64,000 nucleotides of DNA from Algoriphagus faecimaris (GCF_900101705.1 NZ_FNAC01000019.1:17019-81018), one strand, 5' to 3'; shown: positions 33,707-43,751, counted from the stretch's first letter. Notes: a model not told the origin generated them from the letters alone. Made by a program: numbers and translations.

Positions 33707-34981
33707 TTAGAAACTGATTGCAGCTTCTATATTGATGCCGCTAAATTCACCGCCATTAAACTTGTTGTCTGCGGCAAAACCTGACTTGTACTGCTGATTG
33801 ACATACTCTAGTTTGACTAGCACATTGTTTGTCATAAACCAGCCCCCACCGATATTGGTACGGTTGATTTGAAGGTCAGGAGCACTTTCATTGGCATTGC
33901 CATTGACAGAGTTGAGACGGCCACCGATGTAGAACTGCTCAGTATTTCCGAATCGGTAGAGCGCTTCAGCTGCTAGTTGAGTGAATTGTCCGTTGCCCAA
34001 TTCTTCAGAGTTACTCACGATTTCATAGATACCGAAGAACTCTAAGCCTTTGTATTTGATGAAGGGGTTAAACTGAATGGCAGACATTTGTTGAAATCTT
34101 GGGTTAAATCGACCTTCGAAGTCATTAGGATTGCCTTCAAGAGTTTGCATGATATTGTAGTATCGAGATCCAGCTCGGTCTCCACCAAAGAGCCAAGTTC
34201 CAGTAGTTCTTCCGTTATTTAGGTACCAGGAACCAGTCAATCGGAATCGCAAGTCTTCGCTTAATTGCTTATCGAAACCAAGCTTTCCGTAGAAAGAGAT
34301 CTTGTTATCTGAGTTGTCGTTGATCACTACAGATTGGTTCAGCTTACCATTGGATACACCTATTACAGCAAGAAAGCCGTTGTCCTGTACAGTTACCTCA
34401 CCAAATGCCTCAGTAGAGAATGAGTCCATGATGTAGTTTCCGATGAAAGGGTTGAAAATCACCCGGGCATTGTCAGATCGTCGGAAGTGTGCATCACCGT
34501 AGTTAAATTCGTCCAAACCTACAGTAATGGTGGCCTTATTCATCAGTCCTTCAAGGAATCCGGGGCGAATAAAGTCCAATTTGTCGATTTGCATGTGTCC
34601 ACCTTTTACCCAAGCTTCATTATGGTGCTTGGAGGAGAGGTAAGTTCTCAAGTGTAAGCGTACTCCATCAGCCAGTTGGGTATTAATGTTTAAGTTGGCA
34701 GTGGGTAGGTTTACATTGGATCCTAGATCGACCAGGTTGTTCAATGAATTGGAATGATTGATGGACTGGAACTGCAAGGCAAAGTCACCGCCGACAAATA
34801 CTCGTACTTTGTCAAACTTTTTGTCTTCTTGCTTTGGAGTTTCGAATACGTTGAGTCCTTTTTTGTCATTTGCTCTGAAGTACTGAAGTTCGGTTTCATT
34901 TTCTTGAGCAAAAGCTGCAGTTGAAGTCATGGCTGCTAGTACAAATGCACCTGCTTTAAGCCAGTTGGATTGCTTTTTCAT
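33707..34981 (-). CDS. Porin-like outer-membrane beta-barrel protein
   Basis: 424 residues with a signal peptide ending AAFAQ. The mature chain alternates short polar and aromatic strands (VRVFVGGDFALQFQSINH; VRLHLRTYLSSKHHNEAW; TVGLDEFNYGD; FYIGGRLNSVNGN) and ends in NIEAAISF with a terminal Phe, the usual outer-membrane targeting signature. It resembles phosphate-selective-porin or DUF-type single-chain porins of Bacteroidota. Substrate unknown. It follows a YceI gene by 20 bp and precedes another, so an envelope lipid or electron-transfer link is possible. Confidence 0.75.
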   Translation of the reverse strand: MKKQSNWLKAGAFVLAAMTSTAAFAQENETELQYFRANDKKGLNVFETPKQEDKKFDKVRVFVGGDFALQFQSINHSNSLNNLVDLGSNVNLPTANLNINTQLADGVRLHLRTYLSSKHHNEAWVKGGHMQIDKLDFIRPGFLEGLMNKATITVGLDEFNYGDAHFRRSDNARVIFNPFIGNYIMDSFSTEAFGEVTVQDNGFLAVIGVSNGKLNQSVVINDNSDNKISFYGKLGFDKQLSEDLRFRLTGSWYLNNGRTTGTWLFGGDRAGSRYYNIMQTLEGNPNDFEGRFNPRFQQMSAIQFNPFIKYKGLEFFGIYEIVSNSEELGNGQFTQLAAEALYRFGNTEQFYIGGRLNSVNGNANESAPDLQINRTNIGGGWFMTNNVLVKLEYVNQQYKSGFAADNKFNGGEFSGINIEAAISF

Positions 34982-35001
34982 AGCGATTAGAATTTAATGG
35001 G

Positions 35002-35574
35002 TCAATTTTTTTGGGAAAATGTAGTTTGAAAGCTCACAGTGAGCTCATCACCGGTTTTGATGGTTCCAAATACTGCGGTAGGTGGTTCCAAAGAAAACTG
35101 GGTAAATGTGATCTCATGTTTGCCGTTAAATTTGATTTGATTGCCGCTGATTTGATATGGAGCGGTTAGAGTGACAAGCTGCTCGTTGCCAGAGATGGTC
35201 AGTTTTCCTTTCGCTTTTACTTCCGAGTCAGAAATACTCATGATCTCGGTTAATTGAAAGTTGATCTTTTCATGCTTGTCAGCATTCAGGGCAGCATAAG
35301 CATTCTTATCCATTGAAGATTTACCACTCTTAAGACCTTTGACGTTCACACTAAGTGAAAGCGATTGGATCTTGGAGAGTTTTCCGTTCTCAAGTGTCAT
35401 TTGAGCCTGTCCGCTGATTCCTTCATTGGAGACCATGTCCCAATCGTGAATGGTGGAGGTGCCGGAAACTTTCATTTCCACAGGCCCTGTGATACTATAG
35501 GATTGTTGTGCTATAGATACTCCGTAGGAGAATAATGCAGCTAATAGGATGGGAATAATTTTGAACCTTTTCAT
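35002..35574 (-). CDS. YceI family protein
   Basis: 190 residues from the ATG at 35574, which starts a signal peptide (IIPILLAALFSYGVSIAQ); the frame continues upstream 24 codons but with no signal character. YceI pattern: GTSTIHDWDMVS near the start, KSGKSSMDKNAYAALNADKHEKINFQ in the middle (split here as KSSMDKNAYAALNADKH), and FTQFSLEPPTAVFGTIKTGDELTVSF at the end. Periplasmic lipid-binding fold. First gene of the YceI-barrel-YceI set on the minus strand. Confidence 0.85.
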   Translation of the reverse strand: MKRFKIIPILLAALFSYGVSIAQQSYSITGPVEMKVSGTSTIHDWDMVSNEGISGQAQMTLENGKLSKIQSLSLSVNVKGLKSGKSSMDKNAYAALNADKHEKINFQLTEIMSISDSEVKAKGKLTISGNEQLVTLTAPYQISGNQIKFNGKHEITFTQFSLEPPTAVFGTIKTGDELTVSFQTTFSQKN

Positions 35575-35932
35575 TGTATTAAAGGGTTGGTTTGTTGCTT
35601 TTGATGAATCAAAGGTAGATGGGGACCTCTCCCCAAACCTTGACAAGTATTGCCTATAAACATGACTTTTGTCACATTTTTTATAAGAAAGAAGTTATAT
35701 ACCTAAAAGAGTAAATTGTAAAGTATTTGGATAAAAAGCAGAATAATGCTTTCAAAATAAATCCAAAAACCTCTTCTAATAGAATAAAATACGGTTTCTA
35801 TTCAATTGTCAGCTCTAGGGAGCAGCAAAATTCACTTCTTGTCCTAGTTTTTTTACTTCTTCTGAGAAGGTAAGGCTTTTAGTAGCGCATTGCAAACCAA
35901 ATTACCCGATGCTTAGTTAGATAGGCTCTGGG
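35575..35932. other. Gene-free divergent upstream region of the YceI set and uvrA
   Basis: AT-rich, no open frame with coding character on either strand, no tRNA-like fold or long repeat noticed. It must carry the promoter of the minus-strand YceI set; none could be fixed with confidence. Confidence 0.5.
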
Positions 35933-35967
35933 TTGAGCTTTTATCCGTTGATAATTTCTTACCTTTG
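35933..35967 (+). promoter_or_regulatory. Candidate promoter of uvrA
   Basis: TACCTTTG (35960-35967) is an exact TAnnTTTG 25 nt before the ATG; a TTG at 35933-35935 lies 24 nt upstream, a slightly long spacer. No SOS-box-like palindrome was recognised. Confidence 0.4.
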
Positions 35968-35992
35968 TCCCTTTAAATTGCCCCCCAAATTT

Positions 35993-38839
35993 ATGAGCAA
36001 AGTCACTGCCTCGCAGGAAGAATACATAGAGATTTTTGGTGCAAGAGAGCACAATTTGAAAAATATCGATGTCAAAATACCCAGGGAAAGGCTCGTAGTA
36101 GTCACCGGGCTGAGTGGTAGCGGCAAGAGCTCTTTAGCTTTTGATACCATTTATGCAGAAGGGCAGCGGCGATATCTTGAGAGTTTTTCTGCTTACGCAC
36201 GCTCTTTTTTAGGGGGGCTGGAGCGACCTGATGTAGACAAAATCAATGGATTGTCCCCTGTTATTGCTATAGAGCAAAAAACCACTTCCAAAAACCCTCG
36301 ATCCACCGTAGGTACCGTCACGGAGATCTATGATTTTATGCGTTTGCTGTACGCTAGGGCGGGCGAGGCCTACTCTTATGAAACAGGGGTCAGAATGATC
36401 CGACAGACCGAGGATCAGATAATAGAGCAGCTATTCTCTAAATTTTCTGGAAGGAAACTCTACATCCTCGCACCTGTAGTCAAAGGCCGAAAAGGGCATT
36501 ACCGAGAGCTCTTTGAGCAAATCCGTAAAATGGGCTTTTCCAAAGTGCGTGTGGATGGAGTAGTGATGGAGATGGTGCCTAAGATGCAGGTGGATCGCTA
36601 TAAAATTCATGATATAGAAATAGTCATCGACCGAATAGTCGCGGATGAGTCGGACCGTTTTCGGATCACACAATCTTTGAAATCTGCGCTTCAGCATGGC
36701 AAGGGAGTCATGATGCTCAGGGATGAGAATGGAGAAATTCATCATTTTTCGAAGTACCTGATGGATCCCGAGACAGGGCTTTCTTACGATGAGCCTGCTC
36801 CAAATTCCTTTTCCTTCAACAGTCCCTATGGTGCCTGCCCAACCTGTAATGGATTGGGGGTCACTGAGGAAATCACCCGGGAGAGCATCATTCCAGATCC
36901 CAACTTGAGTATCACAAGAGGTGGAATAGCTCCTTTGGGTGAGTATCGGGATATCTGGATTTTCAAGAAAATAGAAGCGATCCTCAAGCATTATAAGTGT
37001 AGCATGAGTACTCCAATCAAAAAGCTCCCTGAGCATGTGGTGGAGGTATTGCTCTATGGGGATAAGGTGGAGGTTGCAGTAGATTCGGTCAAATACCCCG
37101 GTACCAAGTGGAATACAACTTTCGAGGGCATTGTTAATTTTCTTCAAAAATACCAGGAGGGAAGCTCCGAGAAAATCCAGGATTGGGTATCCGAGTTTAC
37201 GGTGACACAAACCTGTCCGGACTGTGAAGGCTATCGTCTAAAGAAAGAAGCACTTCATTTTAAAATTGACAATACCCATATCGGTCAATTGGCGATGATG
37301 GATATCACTGCTTTGGGAGAATGGTTTGAAGGACTGGAAAGCCGAATGACTGAAAAGCAGCAGATTATTGGTCATGAGGTATTAAAAGAAATTCGGAAGC
37401 GGATAGGCTTTTTGCTGGATATTGGCTTGGATTACCTGACTTTGAACCGCCCGATTCGGACATTATCTGGAGGAGAGGCACAGCGGATTCGCTTAGCTAC
37501 CCAGATCGGAACCCAATTGGTGGGGGTACTCTACATCCTGGATGAACCAAGTATCGGGCTGCATCAGCGAGATAATGTCAAATTGATCCAAGCACTTCAA
37601 AGTCTTAGAGATCTTGGTAATTCGGTTTTGGTAGTGGAGCATGACAAGGATATGATGCTGGAATCGGATTTTGTACTGGATATGGGACCCGGTGCTGGTC
37701 GGCATGGAGGGCATGTAGTGGCTTCCGGTTCGCCTGCAGAGATCTTGAAGCAAGGTGGTGTTACCGCTGATTACCTGAAAGGAAAATTAGGCTTGCCCAT
37801 ACCTAAGGAAAGGCGAAAAGGAAAGGGTGAGGCCTTGGTATTGAAAGGAGCGAGTGGCAATAACCTTAAAAATGTGAACTTAAAAATTCCTTTAGGTACA
37901 CTGACTTTGATCACCGGAGTATCAGGAAGTGGAAAGAGTACTTTGATCCACGAGACCTTGTACCCGATTTTGCGTCAGCATTTTTACAAGTCCAAAAAAG
38001 AGCCCATGCCCTATAAGTCCTTTGATGGTTTGGATCATTTGGATAAGGTGATCGAAGTGGATCAGTCTCCTATCGGTAGAACTCCCCGGTCCAATCCGGC
38101 AACGTATACAGGGGTATTTTCTGACATTCGAACCCTATTTACCGAACTTCCTGAGTCCAAAATCAGAGGCTACAAACCGGGAAGATTTTCATTTAATGTA
38201 AAAGGGGGGAGATGTGAAGATTGTGAGGGTGCGGGAATGAAGCTCATCGAAATGGATTTTCTGCCAGATGTGCATATTCCATGCGAGACCTGCAAAGGAA
38301 AGCGCTATAACAGAGAAACCTTAGAGGTGCGATTCAAAGGCAAGTCCATTTCGGACGTCTTGGAAATGACCGTAGAGCAAGCGGTAGAGTTTTTTGAGCA
38401 TCAGCCAAAGATCTTGCGTAAAATCCAAACCTTGCATGATGTTGGCTTGGGCTACATCACCTTAGGCCAGCATGCAACTACTCTCTCAGGGGGTGAGGCA
38501 CAGCGAGTCAAACTCGCCACTGAGCTATCTAAAAAGGACACGGGGAAGACCTTCTATATCCTTGATGAACCGACCACAGGGCTGCATTTTCAGGATATCG
38601 AATTGCTAATGAATGTCCTCCAAAAATTGGTAGAAAAAGGCAATACCGTCCTGATCATTGAGCATAATCTAGATGTGATCAAAGTAGCGGACTATATTGT
38701 GGATCTGGGTCCTGAAGGCGGCAATAAAGGAGGAAGTATCTTGGTTCAGGGAACTCCTGAAAAAGTGGCCTCACATGCCGAGAGCTATACCGGTAAGTTT
38801 CTCAAAGCTGAGCTGGAGAGTAGCGTCTTGGTGGGCTAG
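35993..38839 (+). CDS. uvrA: Excinuclease ABC subunit A
   Basis: 948 residues from the ATG at 35993, consistent with the promoter just upstream and with family N-termini (EYIEIFGAREHNLKNIDV). Two ABC ATPase cassettes: Walker A GLSGSGKSS (about 33-41) and GVSGSGKST (about 640-650), signatures LSGGEAQRI and LSGGEAQRV. Zinc-binding modules CPTCNGLG/CPDCEGYR and CEDCEGAG/CETCKGKR. UvrA scans DNA for lesions and loads UvrB in nucleotide excision repair; Mfd, encoded at 9.4-12.8 kb, recruits it at stalled polymerases. Monocistronic. Confidence 0.97.
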   Translation: MSKVTASQEEYIEIFGAREHNLKNIDVKIPRERLVVVTGLSGSGKSSLAFDTIYAEGQRRYLESFSAYARSFLGGLERPDVDKINGLSPVIAIEQKTTSKNPRSTVGTVTEIYDFMRLLYARAGEAYSYETGVRMIRQTEDQIIEQLFSKFSGRKLYILAPVVKGRKGHYRELFEQIRKMGFSKVRVDGVVMEMVPKMQVDRYKIHDIEIVIDRIVADESDRFRITQSLKSALQHGKGVMMLRDENGEIHHFSKYLMDPETGLSYDEPAPNSFSFNSPYGACPTCNGLGVTEEITRESIIPDPNLSITRGGIAPLGEYRDIWIFKKIEAILKHYKCSMSTPIKKLPEHVVEVLLYGDKVEVAVDSVKYPGTKWNTTFEGIVNFLQKYQEGSSEKIQDWVSEFTVTQTCPDCEGYRLKKEALHFKIDNTHIGQLAMMDITALGEWFEGLESRMTEKQQIIGHEVLKEIRKRIGFLLDIGLDYLTLNRPIRTLSGGEAQRIRLATQIGTQLVGVLYILDEPSIGLHQRDNVKLIQALQSLRDLGNSVLVVEHDKDMMLESDFVLDMGPGAGRHGGHVVASGSPAEILKQGGVTADYLKGKLGLPIPKERRKGKGEALVLKGASGNNLKNVNLKIPLGTLTLITGVSGSGKSTLIHETLYPILRQHFYKSKKEPMPYKSFDGLDHLDKVIEVDQSPIGRTPRSNPATYTGVFSDIRTLFTELPESKIRGYKPGRFSFNVKGGRCEDCEGAGMKLIEMDFLPDVHIPCETCKGKRYNRETLEVRFKGKSISDVLEMTVEQAVEFFEHQPKILRKIQTLHDVGLGYITLGQHATTLSGGEAQRVKLATELSKKDTGKTFYILDEPTTGLHFQDIELLMNVLQKLVEKGNTVLIIEHNLDVIKVADYIVDLGPEGGNKGGSILVQGTPEKVASHAESYTGKFLKAELESSVLVG

Positions 38840-38972
38840 GGCTTAGCTACTGGGGCTAGTGCTCCCAAATGCTTCCATTTCTAAACCCCTGATAGCGGGT
38901 GAAATCAGTTCCTGAGTCCTTTTATCAAAATCCTGAACACGGCTGTCAAAGGCTTGTGTAAATTGCAGTTCT

Positions 38973-40028
38973 ATGAATAGAATTAGCCTTTACTGGACAC
39001 TCCAAATTCTCGGCTGGGGCAGTATCGCCTGTGTCAACATTGCCTTTGCGTATTTGTCGCCTCGGGGAATTACGGAAGTTCAGGTAATGGCTTTTGTGCT
39101 TTTAGCACTTTTTTACCTGCTCTCTACGCATTTCATCCGCTACATCGTCAAAACTTACGATTGGTTTAAGCTTGCCATACCCCAACTTGTATTTCAGTCA
39201 CTTTTGGCCATTTTGGCGATGAGTTTTGTCAATGTGGTCGTGGAGATTCTGATCAATATTGCCTTCGATACCTTTAATGTAGAGCGGGATTTTAGGGTAT
39301 TGGTCATTCTGGCCAACTTATTCATCGCCTTTCTCTTCTACGCCATCTGGTTTTTGCTGTATTTCTTATTTCATTTTTTGGATAATTACAACAACACCTT
39401 GAAGTACGAAGCCAAAATCAATCAAATTCGGCTCAACCATCTCAAGAGCCAACTCAATCCACATTTTATCTTCAATGCGCTCAATAGTGTCCGTGCATTG
39501 GTAGATGAGGATCCTTACAAAGCCAAAAGTGCCATTACCCGAATATCAAATATTCTCCGTTTTTCTCTGATGATGGATAAAAAGCAGACTATTGAATTTG
39601 AGGATGAGTTGAATACGGTGAAAGACTATTTGGCCTTAGAATCTATACGCTTTGAAGAGCGACTTCAAGTCGAATATCAAATTGAAGATGAGGCTTTTAA
39701 TTACAAAATACCTCCTATGATGCTACAGACTATCGTGGAGAATGCAATCAAGCATGGGATATCTAATCTGGTCAAAGGCGGACTGATTGAGATCAAATGC
39801 CGGGAAGGATTGGAGGATGATCTGTATATTCAAGTCAAAAATAGCGGACATCTGATTGCTCCGCCGAGTCTCAAGCCCAAAGCTACCGGCGGACATGGCC
39901 TGAGCAATACCGTGCAGCGCTTGAAATTAATCTATGGAGAGAAAGCCAGTTTCAGGATTTTCAACTCAGGGAATCAATTTGTGATTACAGAAATCAAAAT
40001 CCCGAAACAAAGAGTAACTTTAGACTAA
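38973..40028 (+). CDS. LytS/YehU-type sensor histidine kinase
   Basis: 351 residues: four membrane helices in the first ~135 residues without an extracellular sensor domain, a short coiled linker, then a His_kinase domain with LNPHFIFNALNSVRAL (His164 phospho-acceptor) and a GHKL ATPase part (IVENAIKHG; GGHGLSNTVQRL). Paired with the LytTR response regulator 14 bp downstream. The signal is unknown; it is probably sensed in or at the membrane. Confidence 0.9.
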   Translation: MNRISLYWTLQILGWGSIACVNIAFAYLSPRGITEVQVMAFVLLALFYLLSTHFIRYIVKTYDWFKLAIPQLVFQSLLAILAMSFVNVVVEILINIAFDTFNVERDFRVLVILANLFIAFLFYAIWFLLYFLFHFLDNYNNTLKYEAKINQIRLNHLKSQLNPHFIFNALNSVRALVDEDPYKAKSAITRISNILRFSLMMDKKQTIEFEDELNTVKDYLALESIRFEERLQVEYQIEDEAFNYKIPPMMLQTIVENAIKHGISNLVKGGLIEIKCREGLEDDLYIQVKNSGHLIAPPSLKPKATGGHGLSNTVQRLKLIYGEKASFRIFNSGNQFVITEIKIPKQRVTLD

Positions 40029-40042
40029 CAAAAAGAACAACT

Positions 40043-40777
40043 ATGAGAGCCATTGTAATTGACGATGAAAGATTAGCAAGAAAAGAGCTGATCACCCTTC
40101 TTAACCAATTGGAATCTGTCGAAGTCGTCGGAGAGGCGGTCAATGTGGAAGATGCCAAAGAAAAAATTGAGCAACTCAATCCGGATGTGATCTTTTTGGA
40201 TATTCAGATGCCTGAAAAGACCGGATTTGACCTCTTGGAGGAGTTGGACAATGTGCCCCATGTCATATTTACCACTGCTTATGATGAGTATGCGCTTAAG
40301 GCCTTTCAGGTCAATGCGCTGGATTACCTACTGAAGCCAATTGAGCCTAAACGATTGGAAGAAGCCATTCAGCGCCTATCTGGAAAGATAGATTCCACTG
40401 CCAAGCAAGATGAGTTTCCTTCTTCCTTTTCCAATAAGAAACTGACCTTAGACGATCAAGTATTTGTCAAAGATGGAGATCGATGTTGGTTTGTTCGCTT
40501 GGCTAATGTTCGCCTTTTTGAATCGGATGGAAACTACATCAAGGTCTACTTTGACAATGTCAAACCGATGATTCATAAATCACTGAATGCCTTGGATGAG
40601 CGATTGGATGAGAAGTCCTTTTTCCGAGCAAGTCGCAAGCATATCATCAACCTAGGATGGGTAGAGGGAATCGAGCCTTGGTTTAATGGTGGCTTAGTCG
40701 TGACCCTTCGTGGCGGCGATAGAATTGAAGTTAGCCGTAGACAGGCGGCCCGCTTCAAGGAAATGATGAGCCTCTAA
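40043..40777 (+). CDS. LytTR-family response regulator (LytR/AlgR type)
   Basis: 244 residues. Receiver domain 1-120 with phospho-acceptor Asp53 (IFLDIQMPEKTGF), acidic pocket IDDERLA and the conserved Lys in YLLKPIEP. LytTR DNA-binding domain about 140-240 (VRLFESDGNYIKVYF; FRASRKHIINLGWV). Cognate partner of the kinase gene just upstream. Target genes are unknown. Confidence 0.92.
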   Translation: MRAIVIDDERLARKELITLLNQLESVEVVGEAVNVEDAKEKIEQLNPDVIFLDIQMPEKTGFDLLEELDNVPHVIFTTAYDEYALKAFQVNALDYLLKPIEPKRLEEAIQRLSGKIDSTAKQDEFPSSFSNKKLTLDDQVFVKDGDRCWFVRLANVRLFESDGNYIKVYFDNVKPMIHKSLNALDERLDEKSFFRASRKHIINLGWVEGIEPWFNGGLVVTLRGGDRIEVSRRQAARFKEMMSL

Positions 40778-41024
40778 GAATTCGCGCTTTATTATTGATC
40801 AGGTTTATGTCTGCTACCTAAAATAGAGGTAAAGGGTCTCAAAGTTCCAATCCGAAATGTCGGAAGGCTCCCTTTTTGGCGAAAAATTATCGCTCGCTAG
40901 ATTTCATACCTAAAAAAAAGCATTTGATTTTCAGGAATTAATTGTATTATTAGTGTATAATTGGAGTAAGAAATTTGAAACACTTACGCATTATTCACTT
41001 AAAAGCATTGATTGCTAGCAACTT

Positions 41025-41780
41025 ATGAAAGAAGAGCGCATCCTAATTGTCGAGGATGATCCCAGTATTGCGGAAAACATCCAAGAAATTCTTGAAATCC
41101 TAGGCTTCGAAAATATTGATATCGCCAATTCCGCCAATCAGTGTATCAAGATTATCAAGAAGACCAGACCGGATTTGGTTTTTATGGATATCAAACTGAA
41201 AGGGGATAAGGACGGTATCGAATTGGGAGAAATCATCCATCAAATGTTTGATGTTCCTTTAGTCTTTGTCACCTCCTACTCAGATCCTACGATCATTGAG
41301 CGGGCTAAGCGGATCAATCCTGCGGGCTTTATCGTAAAGCCATTCAATACGAATGATATTCATGCGATTGTGGAGATTGTTCTTTACAATAAGCGAACGA
41401 AGCCGAGTACAGAGGCCGCCGTGGTCAAATCCCCCTCCGAGAGTCCATTCTTGGTGACCGATGCTGTATTTATCAAAGCGGATAATGCCTTTGAACGAGT
41501 GCCCTACGAGGATATCTATTACATCGAGGCCAATGGAAATATGGTCACCATCTTCACCAAAAACCGTGATTATCACATCCGCAAATCCATGAAAGAAATT
41601 GAGGAGATTTTGCCTTCCAATTTGTTTTTGCGGGTTCAAAAATCCTTTATCGTGCATCTCGGTCAGATCGAAAGCTTCAATACCAAAGAAATCACCCTAA
41701 AAAGAGGAGCTATCGTGCAGGTCGGAAGACAATATTACAATAGCTTCTTGGCTAAACTGAATACGATTACGGAAAGTTGA
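41025..41780 (+). CDS. Second LytTR response regulator, no adjacent kinase
   Basis: 251 residues. Receiver domain: IVEDDPSIAENIQEI, phospho-acceptor Asp55 in FMDIKLKGDKDGIELG, Lys in FIVKPFNTND. The MDIKLKGDKDG loop is of the NtrX/CheY-like KD subtype, different from the preceding regulator. LytTR domain about 145-250 (IYYIEANGNMVTIF; FLRVQKSFIVHLGQIESF). It is separated from the kinase/regulator pair by 247 bp and has no kinase of its own in the window, so it may be served by a distant kinase. Confidence 0.9.
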   Translation: MKEERILIVEDDPSIAENIQEILEILGFENIDIANSANQCIKIIKKTRPDLVFMDIKLKGDKDGIELGEIIHQMFDVPLVFVTSYSDPTIIERAKRINPAGFIVKPFNTNDIHAIVEIVLYNKRTKPSTEAAVVKSPSESPFLVTDAVFIKADNAFERVPYEDIYYIEANGNMVTIFTKNRDYHIRKSMKEIEEILPSNLFLRVQKSFIVHLGQIESFNTKEITLKRGAIVQVGRQYYNSFLAKLNTITES

Positions 41781-41901
41781 TCAACTGAGTAAAGTGAGAG
41801 CTATTGGAAAAACCGTTCAGTTAATAGCCAAATGTCACTTGATCAGATTTGAATTTAAGAAATGCTATTTCACCCCATTTCAGATAAACTCATAAAAAAA
41901 A

Positions 41902-41925
41902 AGGTGAGCAATACTCACCTCTTTT
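41902..41925. terminator. Terminator after the second LytTR gene
   Basis: Seven-bp stem AGGTGAG (41902-41908) with CTCACCT (41914-41920), A tract before and CTTTTT after; may serve both this gene and the small minus-strand frame downstream. Confidence 0.75.
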
Positions 41926-41966
41926 TAACCAAACAATCAACCAAATTAACCCTTACGAGTTTGTCT

Positions 41967-42197
41967 TTAAGAAGTCCCGGAAACCCGGGGCTTTTCGTTT
42001 TTTAAGATGTTTACCTGAAGGATATCAGGACCGTTCTCTGATTCTAATCCGATCTGTGGAGTTGGTTTAGTAGTTTCAAATCGGGCAGTATTGTGAGCAA
42101 GATTGGCTTCTGTTTTTGCTTTGATTACGATGGTCATTGCCATTGCCAATCCGAGTGCTGCACAGATGTTTTTTTGTGTGAAGATTGAAGTATTCAT
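41967..42197 (-). CDS. Small hypothetical protein with one hydrophobic segment
   Basis: 76 residues: a short polar start, a hydrophobic stretch AALGLAMAMTIVIKA (about 13-27) that could be a signal or membrane segment, then a polar, charged tail with no recognisable domain. The frame has an ATG and lies alone between two plus-strand genes, with a terminator-like hairpin just past its end. No homologue is recognised; it may be a real small exported protein or a chance frame. Confidence 0.4.
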   Translation of the reverse strand: MNTSIFTQKNICAALGLAMAMTIVIKAKTEANLAHNTARFETTKPTPQIGLESENGPDILQVNILKNEKPRVSGTS

Positions 42198-42434
42198 GGC
42201 ATTAAATAAAGTTGGTTTCGTATTGTGCCAATTCTATATGCCAAAAGGCGACCAAATTCGAAAAAGGCTCAAATTTGAAAGGGAGAGGGTTTTTGAAAAA
42301 GAATACTGTTCGTAATCGTACGCTATTCTGTCAGTGGCGGACATAAACAGAAATGTTTTTTGCAAAAAAGGCAACCCTCAACCCATAAATCGGTATATTA
42401 AAGAACTTTAGTTTTATAAACCAACTGTTTATCT

Positions 42435-43751
42435 ATGCGAATCTTTAATTCATCCAAGGGATTATTTTCAATCTCAGCATTATTTTGTTTTTTTTCCTGC
42501 GTCCAGGAATCAGAAACTCCAGTACCCCCTCCTCCGCCAGTAGTCTTTGAAAATTTGGAAGGAGATTTGAGATTTTATACTATTCCCACTTCAGAAAATT
42601 CCCTGAGTTTCGATTTTGATCAATTGGAGGACTATCAGTATAAACAAGTTTTTTTGATGCAGGACTCGGATACATTAGCCACTGCCGGTATCAATGATTT
42701 TGTGTGGGTGGGTACTACCAGAAAGCGTGCGACCTTTGATTTTGAATTTGATAAAGATGCGGAGTATTATTTTTTGGTAGAAGTGTCAGATCCAGGAACG
42801 CCAAATACGAGATATACTTACCGAATGCCCGAGTATCAGCATGTCTTTGAGAGCTATTTTAATTTTGAAGTAATCGCAGAATTAGATCGGACGATAGATT
42901 TTGATTTCAGCCCTTCTCGGGATTTTCTCTTTATCAGTAATTTCAGTGGCAACGAATTTAAAATTCATCGCTTGGACTTAGCGTCGAAAAGTTTAAACAC
43001 CTATTTCACAGATAATGAAATAAATGGTAGTTTGATCCGTGCGTCCTCTGATGAGGAGTTTCTCTATAAGGAAGGATCTCTTCGAAAGATGAATATTACT
43101 ACAAAAGAATCTACTCTTATCGCTTCCTCTTCGAATGGTATTGGGCAGGTTTCTAGAGTAATCGAAAATACTGTAATCGTAAACAATAGATTTCCTAACA
43201 TTTATAATCATCAGGCAATAGATCTTACCTCAGGAGAAGCAGTTTCTCTTGGAAATTTTTCAAGATTTGTTCAGGAAGATAATTTCGACAGACATATTAT
43301 CGACGGCTTTGAAATAAATCCAGCTGACCTTGAGCTTGTGAGTCTTCAAACAGGTGATGATGGCGAACAATTAGCCTATTATGATCAAAATGGCTTTACC
43401 TTTCTAGTGAAAACTGATACCGAGAGGCCATTTGAGGATCGAGTACCCTATTATAGCCTCATTGTGAAAAAGGATGGGGTAAAAGTTTATGAAACAACAG
43501 AGGCATTAAAAGGGTATCCTTTTCTTTTTAAGAAATTTAATGTGGAAGATAATAAATTCGTTTTTCACAAGACCTTTGGAAGCGATACGGACTATAAAAT
43601 TGAAGGATTTTATGAAGTAGATCTTACTTCAGGGGCCGAGCAATTAATTCATGTTGATGTCCATCCATTTACATTTTTGGTGTTTGATTTTGAAGACAAG
43701 GGTATGTATGGAAAGCGAGGGAATCAATTCATGTCCATCACCAAAAAATAG
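42435..43751 (+). CDS. Lipoprotein of unknown function (propeller-like)
   Basis: 438 residues with a lipobox ending FFSC. The residues after the Cys, VQESETP, carry an acidic cluster like the lipoprotein export signal that sends lipoproteins to the cell surface in Bacteroidota; a proline run (PVPPPPPVV) follows. The rest is strand-rich with repeated blade-like segments (DFDFSPSRDFLFISN; IHRLDLASKSLNTYF), suggesting a beta-propeller. No specific family recognised. A hairpin terminator follows and the gene stands alone. Confidence 0.65.
   Translation: MRIFNSSKGLFSISALFCFFSCVQESETPVPPPPPVVFENLEGDLRFYTIPTSENSLSFDFDQLEDYQYKQVFLMQDSDTLATAGINDFVWVGTTRKRATFDFEFDKDAEYYFLVEVSDPGTPNTRYTYRMPEYQHVFESYFNFEVIAELDRTIDFDFSPSRDFLFISNFSGNEFKIHRLDLASKSLNTYFTDNEINGSLIRASSDEEFLYKEGSLRKMNITTKESTLIASSSNGIGQVSRVIENTVIVNNRFPNIYNHQAIDLTSGEAVSLGNFSRFVQEDNFDRHIIDGFEINPADLELVSLQTGDDGEQLAYYDQNGFTFLVKTDTERPFEDRVPYYSLIVKKDGVKVYETTEALKGYPFLFKKFNVEDNKFVFHKTFGSDTDYKIEGFYEVDLTSGAEQLIHVDVHPFTFLVFDFEDKGMYGKRGNQFMSITKK

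Noticed and set aside
36431..37210. Minus-strand open frame of 259 codons
   Set aside because: It lies wholly inside uvrA on the opposite strand, has no domain, and the uvrA frame is fully conserved.
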